Under the pieces are notes generated by a model, which was not told the origin of the DNA, made no database searches, and saw only the letters and a program-made list of their open reading frames with translations. A DNA stretch of 64,000 nucleotides from Aquiflexum gelatinilyticum (GTDB lineage: Bacteria; Bacteroidota; Bacteroidia; Cytophagales; Cyclobacteriaceae), in assembly GCF_024741135.1 (NCBI RefSeq), contig NZ_JANSUY010000010.1, positions 62,001 through 126,000 on the forward strand, in the 5' to 3' direction. Below, piece after piece: positions 36,069-45,273 of the stretch (position 1 is its first letter; each line of letters begins with the position of its first letter). Both the position numbers and the translations under genes were made by a program.

Positions 36069-38453
36069 ATGATCAAACAGTTATGCGCTGCCATACTGTT
36101 GACCTTTGTTTTTTTTCACGAAGTTCTCAGTCAGCAATTGCCCCATTCTTACCCATCTAGTATCCATTCCACGGCCGAAATTGTGGATCTTGGAGACCTT
36201 GATATGGAATTCGACAAATTCCTAAATGCCGAAGATACTCTTGAGTTCATTCCTTTAATAAATCTAAATACAAACTTGGGTTTTACAGATTCCAATTATT
36301 GGGTTCGGTTTAAGTTATCTCATGAAGAGGATTTTCCCCTCAAATTGTACCTGGAGACTGCACGCCCCATAACGGATATTGTGGATTTATATCAAGTCAA
36401 CAAAACGGGTACGGTTGTAAAACTCCATAGTGGGGATTTGGGTAAAGTCAGCGAAAGGCCATTATACCATCGAAATATCATCTTTCCTATTACCTTACAT
36501 CCGGGAGAAGAGTATCAGTTTTACCTGCACCTCAGCAGTGATGGTGAAGTCATTAACCTTCCGCTCAGGTTGTTTGATTCAGAAAGTATGATCAGAGAAT
36601 CCTACTTTAACCAATTGGTCTTTGGTGCTTTCTATGGATTTTTGCTTTTAGCAGGAATTATTTACCTGTTCTTTTATTTTGGCATCAAGGAGAAAAGTTT
36701 TCTTTTATACACCGCTTACGTGACCTCCATCATCTTCCTACATCTCGGATTGGATGGTTATTTTTATCAATACATCACCCCCAACGGAGGTTGGTTTTCC
36801 AAAAATGCGGTTTTGATTTTTGCAACAGTTTCGGCAATAGCTTTTGGCAGATATGCACAGGTTTACCTTTCTGTAAAAGACTACAGTACTAAAATTCACC
36901 AATCTTTCAATATTTTATTATTCTCCCTGATAGGTCTGTTGGTTTTGATTTTCACTTTTCAGGCTGGAATGAAATATTATTATCCCTTGGTAAACCTGTT
37001 GGGAATATTGATTTTATTTCATGTAATCGCTTCCTTGATTTCAGGATACATCCATGGAAAGTCACCTGATATCTTCTTCAGTTTGGGTATAGCAGCCTTC
37101 TTTTTGGGTTTCATGGTATTTATCCTGAATAATTTTAACCTCATCCCAAATTCCGATTGGACCGAATTCAGTTCTAAAATCGGAACCGGACTTGAAGTCA
37201 TGTTTCTTTCACTTTCCATGTCCAACAGAATCAAAATCCTAAAGACGGACAAGGAAAAGATGCAGGCAGTAGCCCTTCAAAGGGCTCAGGAATCAAATGA
37301 AATCAAGTCATTTTTCCTTTCCAATATCAGCCATGAAATGCGGACACCATTAAATGCCATAATCGGACTCTCAAGGTCAATCCAAGAATCGGTTTCAGAC
37401 CAAAAAACCAAAGACGAAATAGAAGTCATCCAATATTCATCCGCTGGACTTCTAAGCGCAATAGATGATATTCTGGATTATTCAAGGATCGAAAAAAAGG
37501 AACTAAAGCTTGAATACAAATCTTTTGATTTCCACAGACTATTGAAGGAAATTAGAAGTAATTGTGAAAAACAAGCCGGTGACAAAGGTTTGAAATTCAT
37601 CTATGAAGAGATTAACCAAATCCCCCAATTCATTATCGGTGATCTTCACAGAACCCGTCAGATTCTCTTCAACCTTCTCGGCAATGCCATAAAATTCACC
37701 TCCAGTGGAGAAGTCAGACTCAGTATCCAAACTTCGTCTAAAGGTGGAAATTCTGTTGGTTTGGTTTTTAAGATTTCCGATACGGGAGTAGGCATCCAAA
37801 AAGAAAAACTGGACAGTATCTTTGAGTCATTTATCCAAGAACAGATTGATGATAAGCGGAAATTTGGAGGATTTGGATTAGGACTGTGCATTGTAAAAGC
37901 ACTAGTAGAACAATACGGGGGAAAACTTGACCTTCAAAGTGAGCAAGGGAAAGGGACTCAGGTCATGGTTGACCTTAACTTTGAAACCATTGAGCAGAAG
38001 ACAATTGTCGAAAATGACTTTATTAAAAAAGGAATTTATGACCTTGAAGGCAAAAACATCCTTGTCGTAGAAGACAATCCCGTCAACCAACTGGTGATGA
38101 AATCCATATTGAAAAAATGGAAAAACACCACTTTTGACACTGCAATGAATGGTCTTGAAGCATTAGAAAAACTCAGCGCCGGAAAGTTTGACCTTATCCT
38201 GATGGACCTGCAAATGCCCGAAATGGACGGTTATGAGGCCACAGAGGCCATCCGAAAGGGCGATTGCGGTGATTTGTATAAATCTATCCCCATCATTGCA
38301 GTAACAGCGGACGCGACGGAAAAAGCCAAAAAGAAAGTGATGGAGGTGGGTATGGATGAATACATTACCAAGCCGGTGGATCAGGAGGAATTGTATATTA
38401 AAGTCAAAAAGTGCTTGTACTTGCAGACTCTCGATATTTCGCAGGTGGTTTAA
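36069..38453 (+). CDS. 7TMR-DISM hybrid sensor histidine kinase
   Basis: The 794-residue protein has a signal peptide (1-22), an extracellular 7TMR-DISM sensor domain (about 30-170), seven transmembrane segments (about 180-385), then a HisKA domain with the phosphorylated His at 422 (NISHEMRTPLNAIIG), an HATPase domain with GFGLGLCIVK, and a C-terminal receiver with VVEDNPVN and a phospho-Asp in LILMDLQMP. The DISM sensor binds carbohydrates or other periplasmic ligands in known cases. It lacks an output domain, so the receiver probably relays phosphate to another protein. It follows the efflux operon by about 180 bp; a functional link is possible but unproven. Confidence 0.94.
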   Translation: MIKQLCAAILLTFVFFHEVLSQQLPHSYPSSIHSTAEIVDLGDLDMEFDKFLNAEDTLEFIPLINLNTNLGFTDSNYWVRFKLSHEEDFPLKLYLETARPITDIVDLYQVNKTGTVVKLHSGDLGKVSERPLYHRNIIFPITLHPGEEYQFYLHLSSDGEVINLPLRLFDSESMIRESYFNQLVFGAFYGFLLLAGIIYLFFYFGIKEKSFLLYTAYVTSIIFLHLGLDGYFYQYITPNGGWFSKNAVLIFATVSAIAFGRYAQVYLSVKDYSTKIHQSFNILLFSLIGLLVLIFTFQAGMKYYYPLVNLLGILILFHVIASLISGYIHGKSPDIFFSLGIAAFFLGFMVFILNNFNLIPNSDWTEFSSKIGTGLEVMFLSLSMSNRIKILKTDKEKMQAVALQRAQESNEIKSFFLSNISHEMRTPLNAIIGLSRSIQESVSDQKTKDEIEVIQYSSAGLLSAIDDILDYSRIEKKELKLEYKSFDFHRLLKEIRSNCEKQAGDKGLKFIYEEINQIPQFIIGDLHRTRQILFNLLGNAIKFTSSGEVRLSIQTSSKGGNSVGLVFKISDTGVGIQKEKLDSIFESFIQEQIDDKRKFGGFGLGLCIVKALVEQYGGKLDLQSEQGKGTQVMVDLNFETIEQKTIVENDFIKKGIYDLEGKNILVVEDNPVNQLVMKSILKKWKNTTFDTAMNGLEALEKLSAGKFDLILMDLQMPEMDGYEATEAIRKGDCGDLYKSIPIIAVTADATEKAKKKVMEVGMDEYITKPVDQEELYIKVKKCLYLQTLDISQVV

Positions 38454-39280
38454 GCCATAACTGATACCATTTCCAGCACTCTTTTTCCCAATTTCAAGTC
38501 TCCCGATATTTCAATTTTATGCAATATGTCCTGTGGCCGGAGGTTTTTACAAAAAAGTTTCCAGGCTATTTTATCTTCTAATTGGACAATGGAAGTCGGC
38601 GGATTACTTCCCTGCTTGATTAATTTCCAAAGATCTTGGTTTTTTTCAAGCCACCAGGATTTTGAAAACTCTCCAACAATCTTGACTTCTATCACGGTGC
38701 TATCTATTGCATTTTCTTTGGCAAAAGTAAAAGGCAAAGCCATCATAAATGTGTCCATCAGAGGTTCGAAATACCTTGCCTGAAGTAAGCTGGGTTTACC
38801 GACTGCATCCCTGATTTGCTGTTGGTGATGCCATTTTTCGGTGTATTCCCTCGCAAGATGCATCCAATTCAGGCTCTTCTCCTCCCCTGCCCAAGCCACA
38901 GAAAATATCGCTTCCTCCATTTCAGGTAAGCTGACATAATAATCCGAAACCTCTTTGCCGGAACTTTCCAATAAACCAATCAAAACATCAGGGCTTAACC
39001 TTTTACTGGCATTGACCCAATCTGCGTTTAATTGGTTAAGCCATGAAATCAAATCCTTGTATTCCTTGAACTGAGGTGGTTTCTCCCCAAAATATCCATC
39101 TCTTTGGATACTTAAAGTGCGCAGATTGGTATCCAACAAATGGGAAGCAACATCCTTCACATTCCAAAGTTTGGCTGAAGTAGGTTTTTCCCAATCGGAA
39201 GGTTCCAGACTTTTGAGTAAGTCAATCAGCAGGAAATCCAATTCATAAAATAGATGTTTTACCTCAATCATAACGGTCAT
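38450..39280 (-). CDS. DinB/mycothiol-maleylpyruvate isomerase-like protein
   Basis: The 276-residue protein has the DinB-like four-helix bundle N-terminal domain: the WEKPTSAKLWNVKDVASHLLDTN segment (residues 31-53) has the histidine of the metal triad, and HLAREYTEKWHHQQQIRDAVG (about 141-161) gives the second His pair. Such proteins bind a divalent metal and act as thiol-dependent transferases or isomerases, although most members are uncharacterised. The stop overlaps the end of the histidine kinase gene (convergent). It is 2 bp downstream of the GH43 gene and so may be cotranscribed with it. Confidence 0.78.
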   Translation of the reverse strand: MTVMIEVKHLFYELDFLLIDLLKSLEPSDWEKPTSAKLWNVKDVASHLLDTNLRTLSIQRDGYFGEKPPQFKEYKDLISWLNQLNADWVNASKRLSPDVLIGLLESSGKEVSDYYVSLPEMEEAIFSVAWAGEEKSLNWMHLAREYTEKWHHQQQIRDAVGKPSLLQARYFEPLMDTFMMALPFTFAKENAIDSTVIEVKIVGEFSKSWWLEKNQDLWKLIKQGSNPPTSIVQLEDKIAWKLFCKNLRPQDILHKIEISGDLKLGKRVLEMVSVMA

Positions 39281-39282
39281 TG

Positions 39283-40272
39283 CTACAATGGATTGGCAGC
39301 CACTCCTTCAAAAGTGATTTTTACAGGCTTGATAAAACCTTTTTCGTCAAATTCCATTTTGTCGATGCAGGTTACCCGATGGTTTCCGTCTGTTTCACCC
39401 AAAGGTCTCCTGTGGTACACCATGTAGTACTGCTCTGAACCTGGTTCAAATAAAACAGAATGATGTCCTGCTCCTGTTGCCACTTCAGGATCCTGCTCGA
39501 GCACTACTCCGATTCGTTCAAAGGGCCCAAAAGGGCTATCTGAAATCGCATAAGCTACCTTATAATCAGGACCAGTCCAACCTCCTTCGGACCACATAAA
39601 GTAATATTTTCCTTCCCTGATAAACATAAACGGTCCTTCCACATAACTTTCCGGAGTCACCTCTCTGTAATATTCACCATCCTCAAAAGGCAGCAGGCCG
39701 GTAAAATCATCATTTAACCTGACCACATTACATTTACCCCAACCTCCATAATACATCAAAAAACCACCATCCTTGTCTTTGAAAATAAACTGATCTATGG
39801 GTTGGGCGCCGTTAACAATGTCATTGATCAAAGGCTTCCCAAGCAAATCTTTAAATGGTCCCTGAGGTTGGTCAGCGACTGCCACACCGATTCCCCCGAC
39901 CTGACCTTCGTGCACATCATTGGCTGCAAAGAAAAGGAAATACTTCCCTTTATTTTCAATTACGCCGGGTGCCCACATCGCTGAATCGGCCCATTGAACC
40001 GCTGCGGTATCGATAATCCGCTCATGCTTGGTCCAGTTGATCAGGTCTTTGGAAGAAAAACAATCCATAAAGACCTGTTTTGCAAACTTGTCAGAATAAG
40101 TCGGGTAAATCCAATAAGTATCCCCATAGATGATTGCTTCCGGATCTGCATACCATCCTTCAAAAATCGGATTGCCAGAGAGTTTAATTTCTGTTGATTT
40201 TTTTTCGGGGGAGCATGAAAGGAAATTGACTGCACAAATTACTACGCCTATTAAATTGATTACTTTTTGCAT
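39283..40272 (-). CDS. Glycoside hydrolase family 43-like lipoprotein
   Basis: From the ATG at 40272 the protein has 329 residues and a lipoprotein signal (Cys at about residue 20 in VNFLSCSPEKK). A longer frame from 40302 overlaps the upstream GH2 gene and precedes the signal. The fold is the five-bladed GH43/GH32-like propeller, with Asp in FEGWYADPEAII near 38-49 as the candidate general base, Asp-containing MWAPGVIE and Glu in YVEGPFMF as the likely acid. GH43 enzymes attack arabinosides and xylosides. It is in an operon with a GH2 enzyme 10 bp upstream. Confidence 0.87.
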   Translation of the reverse strand: MQKVINLIGVVICAVNFLSCSPEKKSTEIKLSGNPIFEGWYADPEAIIYGDTYWIYPTYSDKFAKQVFMDCFSSKDLINWTKHERIIDTAAVQWADSAMWAPGVIENKGKYFLFFAANDVHEGQVGGIGVAVADQPQGPFKDLLGKPLINDIVNGAQPIDQFIFKDKDGGFLMYYGGWGKCNVVRLNDDFTGLLPFEDGEYYREVTPESYVEGPFMFIREGKYYFMWSEGGWTGPDYKVAYAISDSPFGPFERIGVVLEQDPEVATGAGHHSVLFEPGSEQYYMVYHRRPLGETDGNHRVTCIDKMEFDEKGFIKPVKITFEGVAANPL

Positions 40273-40282
40273 CTTGGGCCCC

Positions 40283-42130
40283 TTACTTTTTATATAATTC
40301 ACTATGCAACTTTTTCAAAACATCCACAGGCATTTTAATCACTTTCCTGTCATACGTCAAAATCCCGTTGGTCTCAATTTCGACATCTGTCGTTTGTGTG
40401 TAGACAGCTGCGGCCAAGCCCATAGGAATCAAATCCTTCAAGTCTTTCATCAGGATTTTATACCTGTCCAACAGTTCTTCTTTGGACTTGAAACTTTGGT
40501 ATCCCCAATTATCTTTTTCCTGCCAGGTATGCCCTTCTACCGGTAATCCCAACCCGCCAAACTCTCCCAAAACCAGAATCTGGATCTTGCCAAACAACTC
40601 AGCAGAAGGCATCACCGGATCCGGATAGTTGTGCACGTCCAGGATATCACCTGCGATTTTTGCACCTTTCAACTCAAAATTCCCTCCACTGGCACTGTTG
40701 ACCAATCTCGTCGGATCATAGGATTTGGTCCAATCGGATATCTCATGGGTTTTGAACTGTCCCCAAGCTTCATTGAACGGCACCCAAACCACGATGGAAG
40801 GAAAGTTGTAATTGGCATCGATGATGGCCTTCCATTCCTTTTTGTAAATGGCTTCAGATTCAGGAGTCCTTTCCCGATCAGTGCCTTTTCCGATTACGCC
40901 TAGCTTTTGTTCCCATCTATTTCCCATATCCCCGCTCGGCATGTCCTGCCAAACCATTATCCCCATCTTGTCACAATGATAATACCAGCGGGCCGGCTCG
41001 ACTTTGACATGTTTTCTGATCATATTGAAGCCCAATTCTTTTGTCTTGATGATGTCAAAAGCCAAAGCTTCGTCAGTAGGCGCAGTGTATAATCCATCAG
41101 GCCACCAACCTTGATCCAATGGACCATAATGAAATACCTCTTGATCATTCAAAGCAAAACGCTGCATTCCTTTGGAATCATAAACAATGGAAACCTTTCT
41201 CAAGGCGCCATAGGAAGTAACTTTGTCAATGACTTTTTTTCCTTTTAGCAAGCTGATTTCAAAGTCATATAGGTGTGGATTCTCCAATGACCAACTGATT
41301 GGGTTTGGGATTTTAAGGATTGATTCTTTTCCAAAACCCTCGGTACTTTCAGCGACTTTGACCCCTTTGTCCATCGCAGTAATTTTATAAGTCAAAGTCG
41401 GATCTGAAGTATTGGCATTTATGGAAAATTGAAAAGTCCCGCTGTCCCAATCTGGAGTGGTTTTGATATGGGTGATATAGGTGGTAGGAACAAACTCCAA
41501 CCAAACCGTCTGCCAAATTCCTGTGACAGGCGTGTACCAAATTCCTCTTGGCTGGTTGACCTGCTTGCCTCGTGGCTGAGGGCCTTTGTCACTAGGATCC
41601 CAAACCCTTACCGTGATTTTTTGATCCACACCTTTGGCTAGAAAATCTGTGATGTCAAATGAAAAAGGATCGTATCCTCCCTGATGTTTGCCTACGGATT
41701 TTCCATTGACAAAAACCTCTGATTCCCAATCCACTGCTCCAAAGTGAAGCAAAACCTTCCCTTTTCTTTCAGTATTGGAAACCTGAATGACCTTGTCGTA
41801 CCACAATTCCTTTTCTGCGCCAACCGCTTTGGTCACTCCCGAAAGGTAAGATTCGACAGGAAAAGGAACAGTGATCTTTCCATCAAAAGTTACCGGTGCT
41901 CCATTTCCTTTTTCCAAAATGGCGTAATCCCATTGGCCGTTGAGATTTCTCCAACTTCCTCTGACCATCTGAGGCCTTGGATATTCTGGATGTGGCGCAT
42001 TGGAATCCACATTTTCGGCCCATGGAGAGAGTATGGGTTTGGTATTGATCTGCTGTGCAAATGAAGGTGAATATGATCCTAAAAGAAACATCAGGATGAA
42101 ATTGAAAAAACTTAGAGATTTGGTTTTCAT
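40283..42130 (-). CDS. Glycoside hydrolase family 2 protein
   Basis: The 615-residue protein has a signal peptide (1-25, ending SFAQQ). It contains the GH2 sugar-binding (jelly-roll) domain, an immunoglobulin-like domain and a TIM barrel. The acid/base Glu is in FNEAWGQF and the nucleophile is probably the Glu in LGEFGG. Its length and motifs fit the beta-galactosidase/beta-glucuronidase family; because the neighbouring genes catabolise glucuronate, a glucuronidase or related activity is a reasonable inference. It is secreted to the periplasm and is the first gene of the unit with GH43 and the DinB-like gene. Confidence 0.9.
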   Translation of the reverse strand: MKTKSLSFFNFILMFLLGSYSPSFAQQINTKPILSPWAENVDSNAPHPEYPRPQMVRGSWRNLNGQWDYAILEKGNGAPVTFDGKITVPFPVESYLSGVTKAVGAEKELWYDKVIQVSNTERKGKVLLHFGAVDWESEVFVNGKSVGKHQGGYDPFSFDITDFLAKGVDQKITVRVWDPSDKGPQPRGKQVNQPRGIWYTPVTGIWQTVWLEFVPTTYITHIKTTPDWDSGTFQFSINANTSDPTLTYKITAMDKGVKVAESTEGFGKESILKIPNPISWSLENPHLYDFEISLLKGKKVIDKVTSYGALRKVSIVYDSKGMQRFALNDQEVFHYGPLDQGWWPDGLYTAPTDEALAFDIIKTKELGFNMIRKHVKVEPARWYYHCDKMGIMVWQDMPSGDMGNRWEQKLGVIGKGTDRERTPESEAIYKKEWKAIIDANYNFPSIVVWVPFNEAWGQFKTHEISDWTKSYDPTRLVNSASGGNFELKGAKIAGDILDVHNYPDPVMPSAELFGKIQILVLGEFGGLGLPVEGHTWQEKDNWGYQSFKSKEELLDRYKILMKDLKDLIPMGLAAAVYTQTTDVEIETNGILTYDRKVIKMPVDVLKKLHSELYKK

Positions 42131-42451
42131 AGGTTTTATTTTGGGAGGATTGTTAACAAGAATTCTATGGATTGGATTTCAATATAACAGAAACCAAGTC
42201 AAACTGAAAGAAATTCCCAAAAGGATGTAGCAAGATTTTGGAGGAGCATTTCTTCACTTGGGAGTATTGGCTCAAACACCTTATTTCCCTTTTGTCAATT
42301 CCGGGAATTTTATTCTTTTATAATTTTTTACCTTGTTAAAATAATGTTTGACAATAGCCAACTCGAAATCGATTGCGTAATTTAGAACTTGATAACCTTG
42401 AAAATGACCTTGTTTTTAAGGACTTTGGTATCTGAAACAAAACCCAATTTT
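42131..42451. other. Divergent regulatory region with candidate operator
   Basis: This 321-bp region separates the divergent GH2 and DUF1080 genes. It contains the candidate LacI operator at 42364-42378. No other element was recognised. Confidence 0.5.
42364..42378. promoter_or_regulatory. Candidate LacI-family operator upstream of the DUF1080 gene
   Basis: CGAAATCGATTGCGT has a central CG and half-site similarity to LacI operators, and matches the element at 46394-46408 in 13 of 15 positions. It ends 73 bp upstream of the ATG at 42452. Confidence 0.55.
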
Positions 42452-43837
42452 ATGAATAGAATCTCAATTCAATTACTATCTCTAGTTTGTTTTATGGCAA
42501 TTTTTTCCTGTCAACCCAAGGAAACAAATACTGCGGATGGGTGGACCGAATTATTTAACGGTGAAGATCTTAAGGGATGGAAAATCTTGGGCGGAGAGGC
42601 TGAATTCAAAATTGAAAATGGAGAAGTTGTAGGATATGCAAAAGCGAATACGCCCAACACTTTTTTGGTCACAGAGCAGGAATATGGTGATTTTATATTG
42701 GAATTGGATCTCAAAATCGAGGACCTTTCAAGCAATTCCGGTGTCATGGCAAGAGGGCAATATGATCCCGCAGGCAAAGATGGGCAAGGTTTGGTCTTTG
42801 GGTATCAGATCGAAGCTGATCCAACAGAAAGGGCTTGGTCAGGCGGATTGTACGATGAGGCAAGAAGGGGTTGGCTGTATCCTTTAGACTTGAATCCTGC
42901 AGCAAAGTCAGCATTTAAAATGGGAGAATGGAATTCCTACCGGATTGAGGCGATTGGAAAGGAAATAAAAACATGGGTTAATGGGCAAGAAGTCGCCTAC
43001 CTGGTTGATGATATGGACGCGAAGGGATTTATAGGACTACAGGTACACAGTATCGATAAACCTGAAGATGAGGGGAATAAAACTTATTTCAAAAATGTAA
43101 GGGTACAAACTGAGAACCTGACCCCTACTCCATTTACTGGAGATATTTTTGTGGTCAATACGGGATTGAATGAATTGACGGCATTTGAAGAATCGAAGGG
43201 ATGGAAATTGCTTTTCAACGGACAGAATTCTGAAGGTTGGAAAAGTGCCAACAAGGAGACATTTCCCGAAAAAGGATGGCATATCAAAGATGGCATCCTG
43301 ATGGTCGAAAATGCCGATGGCGGTGAATCCAGCAATTTCGGAGACATTGTCACAACTGACAAATACAGTGCATTTGACCTTGCTTTTGATTTCAAATTTA
43401 CCGAAGGGGCAAATAGCGGCTTGAAATATTTTGTCACACTCAATGAACAGACCTCAGGTTCGGCTATTGGTTTGGAATACCAGATATTGGATGACGAGAA
43501 TCATCCTGATGCCAAAATGGGAATCGAAGGCAACAGGACTTTGGCTTCTCTCTACGATCTGATCAAGGCTGACAAGCAGCCACGTTTTGTAAAAGGTCCC
43601 GGAGAATGGAATAAGGGCCGCGTGGTGGTGTATCCTGACAACAAAGTAGAACATTACCTCAACGGGGTCAAAGTGGTAGAATATGTCAGGGGTTCGGAGG
43701 AATACAAAAAACTGGTTGCCATCAGTAAGTATAAAATCTGGGAAAATTTTGGCGAAGCACCAGAAGGCCATATCCTGCTGCAGGATCACGGCAATGAAGT
43801 ACATTTCAAAAACATAAAAATCAAAGAACTGAAGTAA
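42452..43837 (+). CDS. Lipoprotein with two DUF1080 (3-keto-disaccharide hydrolase-like) domains
   Basis: From the ATG at 42452 the protein has 461 residues with a lipobox Cys at residue 20 (CFMAIFSCQPKE). Residues about 28-225 and 248-459 are two DUF1080 domains, each opening with a W-x-x-LFNG-x-x-x-x-GW pattern. DUF1080 (3keto-disac_hyd) members hydrolyse 3-keto-glycosides in the pathway where an oxidoreductase first oxidises the sugar C3. The next gene is a Gfo/Idh/MocA oxidoreductase, as that pathway predicts. A start at 42389 would add 21 residues before the signal and is disfavoured. Confidence 0.87.
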   Translation: MNRISIQLLSLVCFMAIFSCQPKETNTADGWTELFNGEDLKGWKILGGEAEFKIENGEVVGYAKANTPNTFLVTEQEYGDFILELDLKIEDLSSNSGVMARGQYDPAGKDGQGLVFGYQIEADPTERAWSGGLYDEARRGWLYPLDLNPAAKSAFKMGEWNSYRIEAIGKEIKTWVNGQEVAYLVDDMDAKGFIGLQVHSIDKPEDEGNKTYFKNVRVQTENLTPTPFTGDIFVVNTGLNELTAFEESKGWKLLFNGQNSEGWKSANKETFPEKGWHIKDGILMVENADGGESSNFGDIVTTDKYSAFDLAFDFKFTEGANSGLKYFVTLNEQTSGSAIGLEYQILDDENHPDAKMGIEGNRTLASLYDLIKADKQPRFVKGPGEWNKGRVVVYPDNKVEHYLNGVKVVEYVRGSEEYKKLVAISKYKIWENFGEAPEGHILLQDHGNEVHFKNIKIKELK

Positions 43838-43851
43838 TTAACCCAATAACC

Positions 43852-45207
43852 ATGGACAACAATAAAAACAACCGAAGGGAATTCATCAAAAAAGCAGCTT
43901 TGGCCACTGCAGGGGTTTCCTATTTGGGAGCAGTTGGATTTTCAGCCAAAAGCTACGGGAATATCATCGGTGCCAATGACCGTCTCAATGTCGCCATAGC
44001 AGGCTTGGGAAGGAGACTAGGTGCTTTTTATGAACCGATTGCATTACCGAAAAGCAATGTCCGCCTAGTTACGCTTTGCGATGTCATGAAATCCCAAAGA
44101 GACGATGCTGCTGCAAGTTTTTCCAAGCACATCGATTATATACCCAAGCTTGAAAACAGCATCGTAAAAGTTATTGAAGACAAGGAAATAGATGTACTTA
44201 TTAATGCTACCCCTGACCATTGGCATGCGCCCGGCACATGGATGGCAGTGGAAGCCGGAAAACATGTCTATGTAGAAAAACCTTGCAGCCACAATCCTTG
44301 GGAAGGTGAATTATTGATTGCTTATAAAAACAAGTACAACAAGGTAATCCAAATGGGTAACCAACAGCGCTCCTCTGACCATACCATCGAAATCATCAAT
44401 CAGATTCATAATGGAATTATTGGTAAAGCCTTCCGGGCTACTGCTTTTTATATCAATGGCCGGGGCGAAGTTCCCTTGCAGACGGCAGCCAATCCACCCG
44501 AAGGATTGGATTGGGAGCTTTTTCAAGGACCGGCGCCAAGGAGAAGTTATACCCACAATACTTGGGATTATAACTGGCATTGGTATGGTTGGGATTATGG
44601 GACAGCCGAAACAGGAAACAATGCCACCCATGAGTTGGACGTGGCACGATGGGCACTTCAGGTGGAATACCCCAAGCATGTGACCGTAGATTCAGGCAAA
44701 TACCATTTTGTCAATGACGGTTGGACGATGTATGATACCATGCTTGCTACTTTCAAATTTGAGGGCGACAAGACCATCCTTTGGGATGGAAAAAGCAGAA
44801 ACAACTACGCCACTTATGGTTCTGACAGAGGAACAATCATCTATGGTTCTGAGGGTTCTGTATTTGTAAACAGGGAATTGTACAGGCTCTTTGACCGCAA
44901 TGGCAAGCTAATCAAAGAAGTCAAAACAGGAAATGTCGAAGGAAGCACCAATCTTGGCGGCGGAGGCGATATGTCAACTGTTCACATTATGAATTTCTTT
45001 GAAGCCATCAGGGGGAAAGAAAAACAAAACTCAACCATCGATGAAGGTGCGGTCAGTACATTGCTTTGTCATTTGGCAAATATCTCCCACCGAATCGGGG
45101 AAAACTTTGAATGTGATCCTACAAACGGTCACATCAAAAATAAAAAAGGAATGGAGCTTTGGTCTAGGCAATATGAAAAAGGCTGGGAACCAAAATTGAA
45201 AGTCTGA
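43852..45207 (+). CDS. Gfo/Idh/MocA-family oxidoreductase with Tat-like signal
   Basis: This 451-residue protein starts with a twin-arginine-like signal (NNRREFIKKAALATAG, residues 5-20) and has the Rossmann domain (LNVAIAGLGRRLGAF near 44-58). The signature EKPCSHN at about 143-149 and the catalytic-type motif near HELD in the second domain fit the GFO/IDH/MocA family with a C-terminal alpha/beta dimerisation domain. Such enzymes oxidise or reduce sugar hydroxyls with NAD(P). Co-location with a DUF1080 lipoprotein suggests a role in sugar C3 oxidation, but substrate and direction are inferred only. It has a terminator at 45234-45262. Confidence 0.9.
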   Translation: MDNNKNNRREFIKKAALATAGVSYLGAVGFSAKSYGNIIGANDRLNVAIAGLGRRLGAFYEPIALPKSNVRLVTLCDVMKSQRDDAAASFSKHIDYIPKLENSIVKVIEDKEIDVLINATPDHWHAPGTWMAVEAGKHVYVEKPCSHNPWEGELLIAYKNKYNKVIQMGNQQRSSDHTIEIINQIHNGIIGKAFRATAFYINGRGEVPLQTAANPPEGLDWELFQGPAPRRSYTHNTWDYNWHWYGWDYGTAETGNNATHELDVARWALQVEYPKHVTVDSGKYHFVNDGWTMYDTMLATFKFEGDKTILWDGKSRNNYATYGSDRGTIIYGSEGSVFVNRELYRLFDRNGKLIKEVKTGNVEGSTNLGGGGDMSTVHIMNFFEAIRGKEKQNSTIDEGAVSTLLCHLANISHRIGENFECDPTNGHIKNKKGMELWSRQYEKGWEPKLKV

Positions 45208-45233
45208 TTTCTCTAAATTAACCTATTAAACTG

Positions 45234-45262
45234 CCCTATCGGAAAATTCTGATAGGGTTTTT
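45234..45262 (+). terminator. Terminator between convergent genes
   Basis: CCCTATC (45234-45240) pairs with GATAGGG (45251-45257), followed by a T run. It follows the oxidoreductase gene. Confidence 0.7.
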
Positions 45263-45273
45263 TATTGTCTTTT

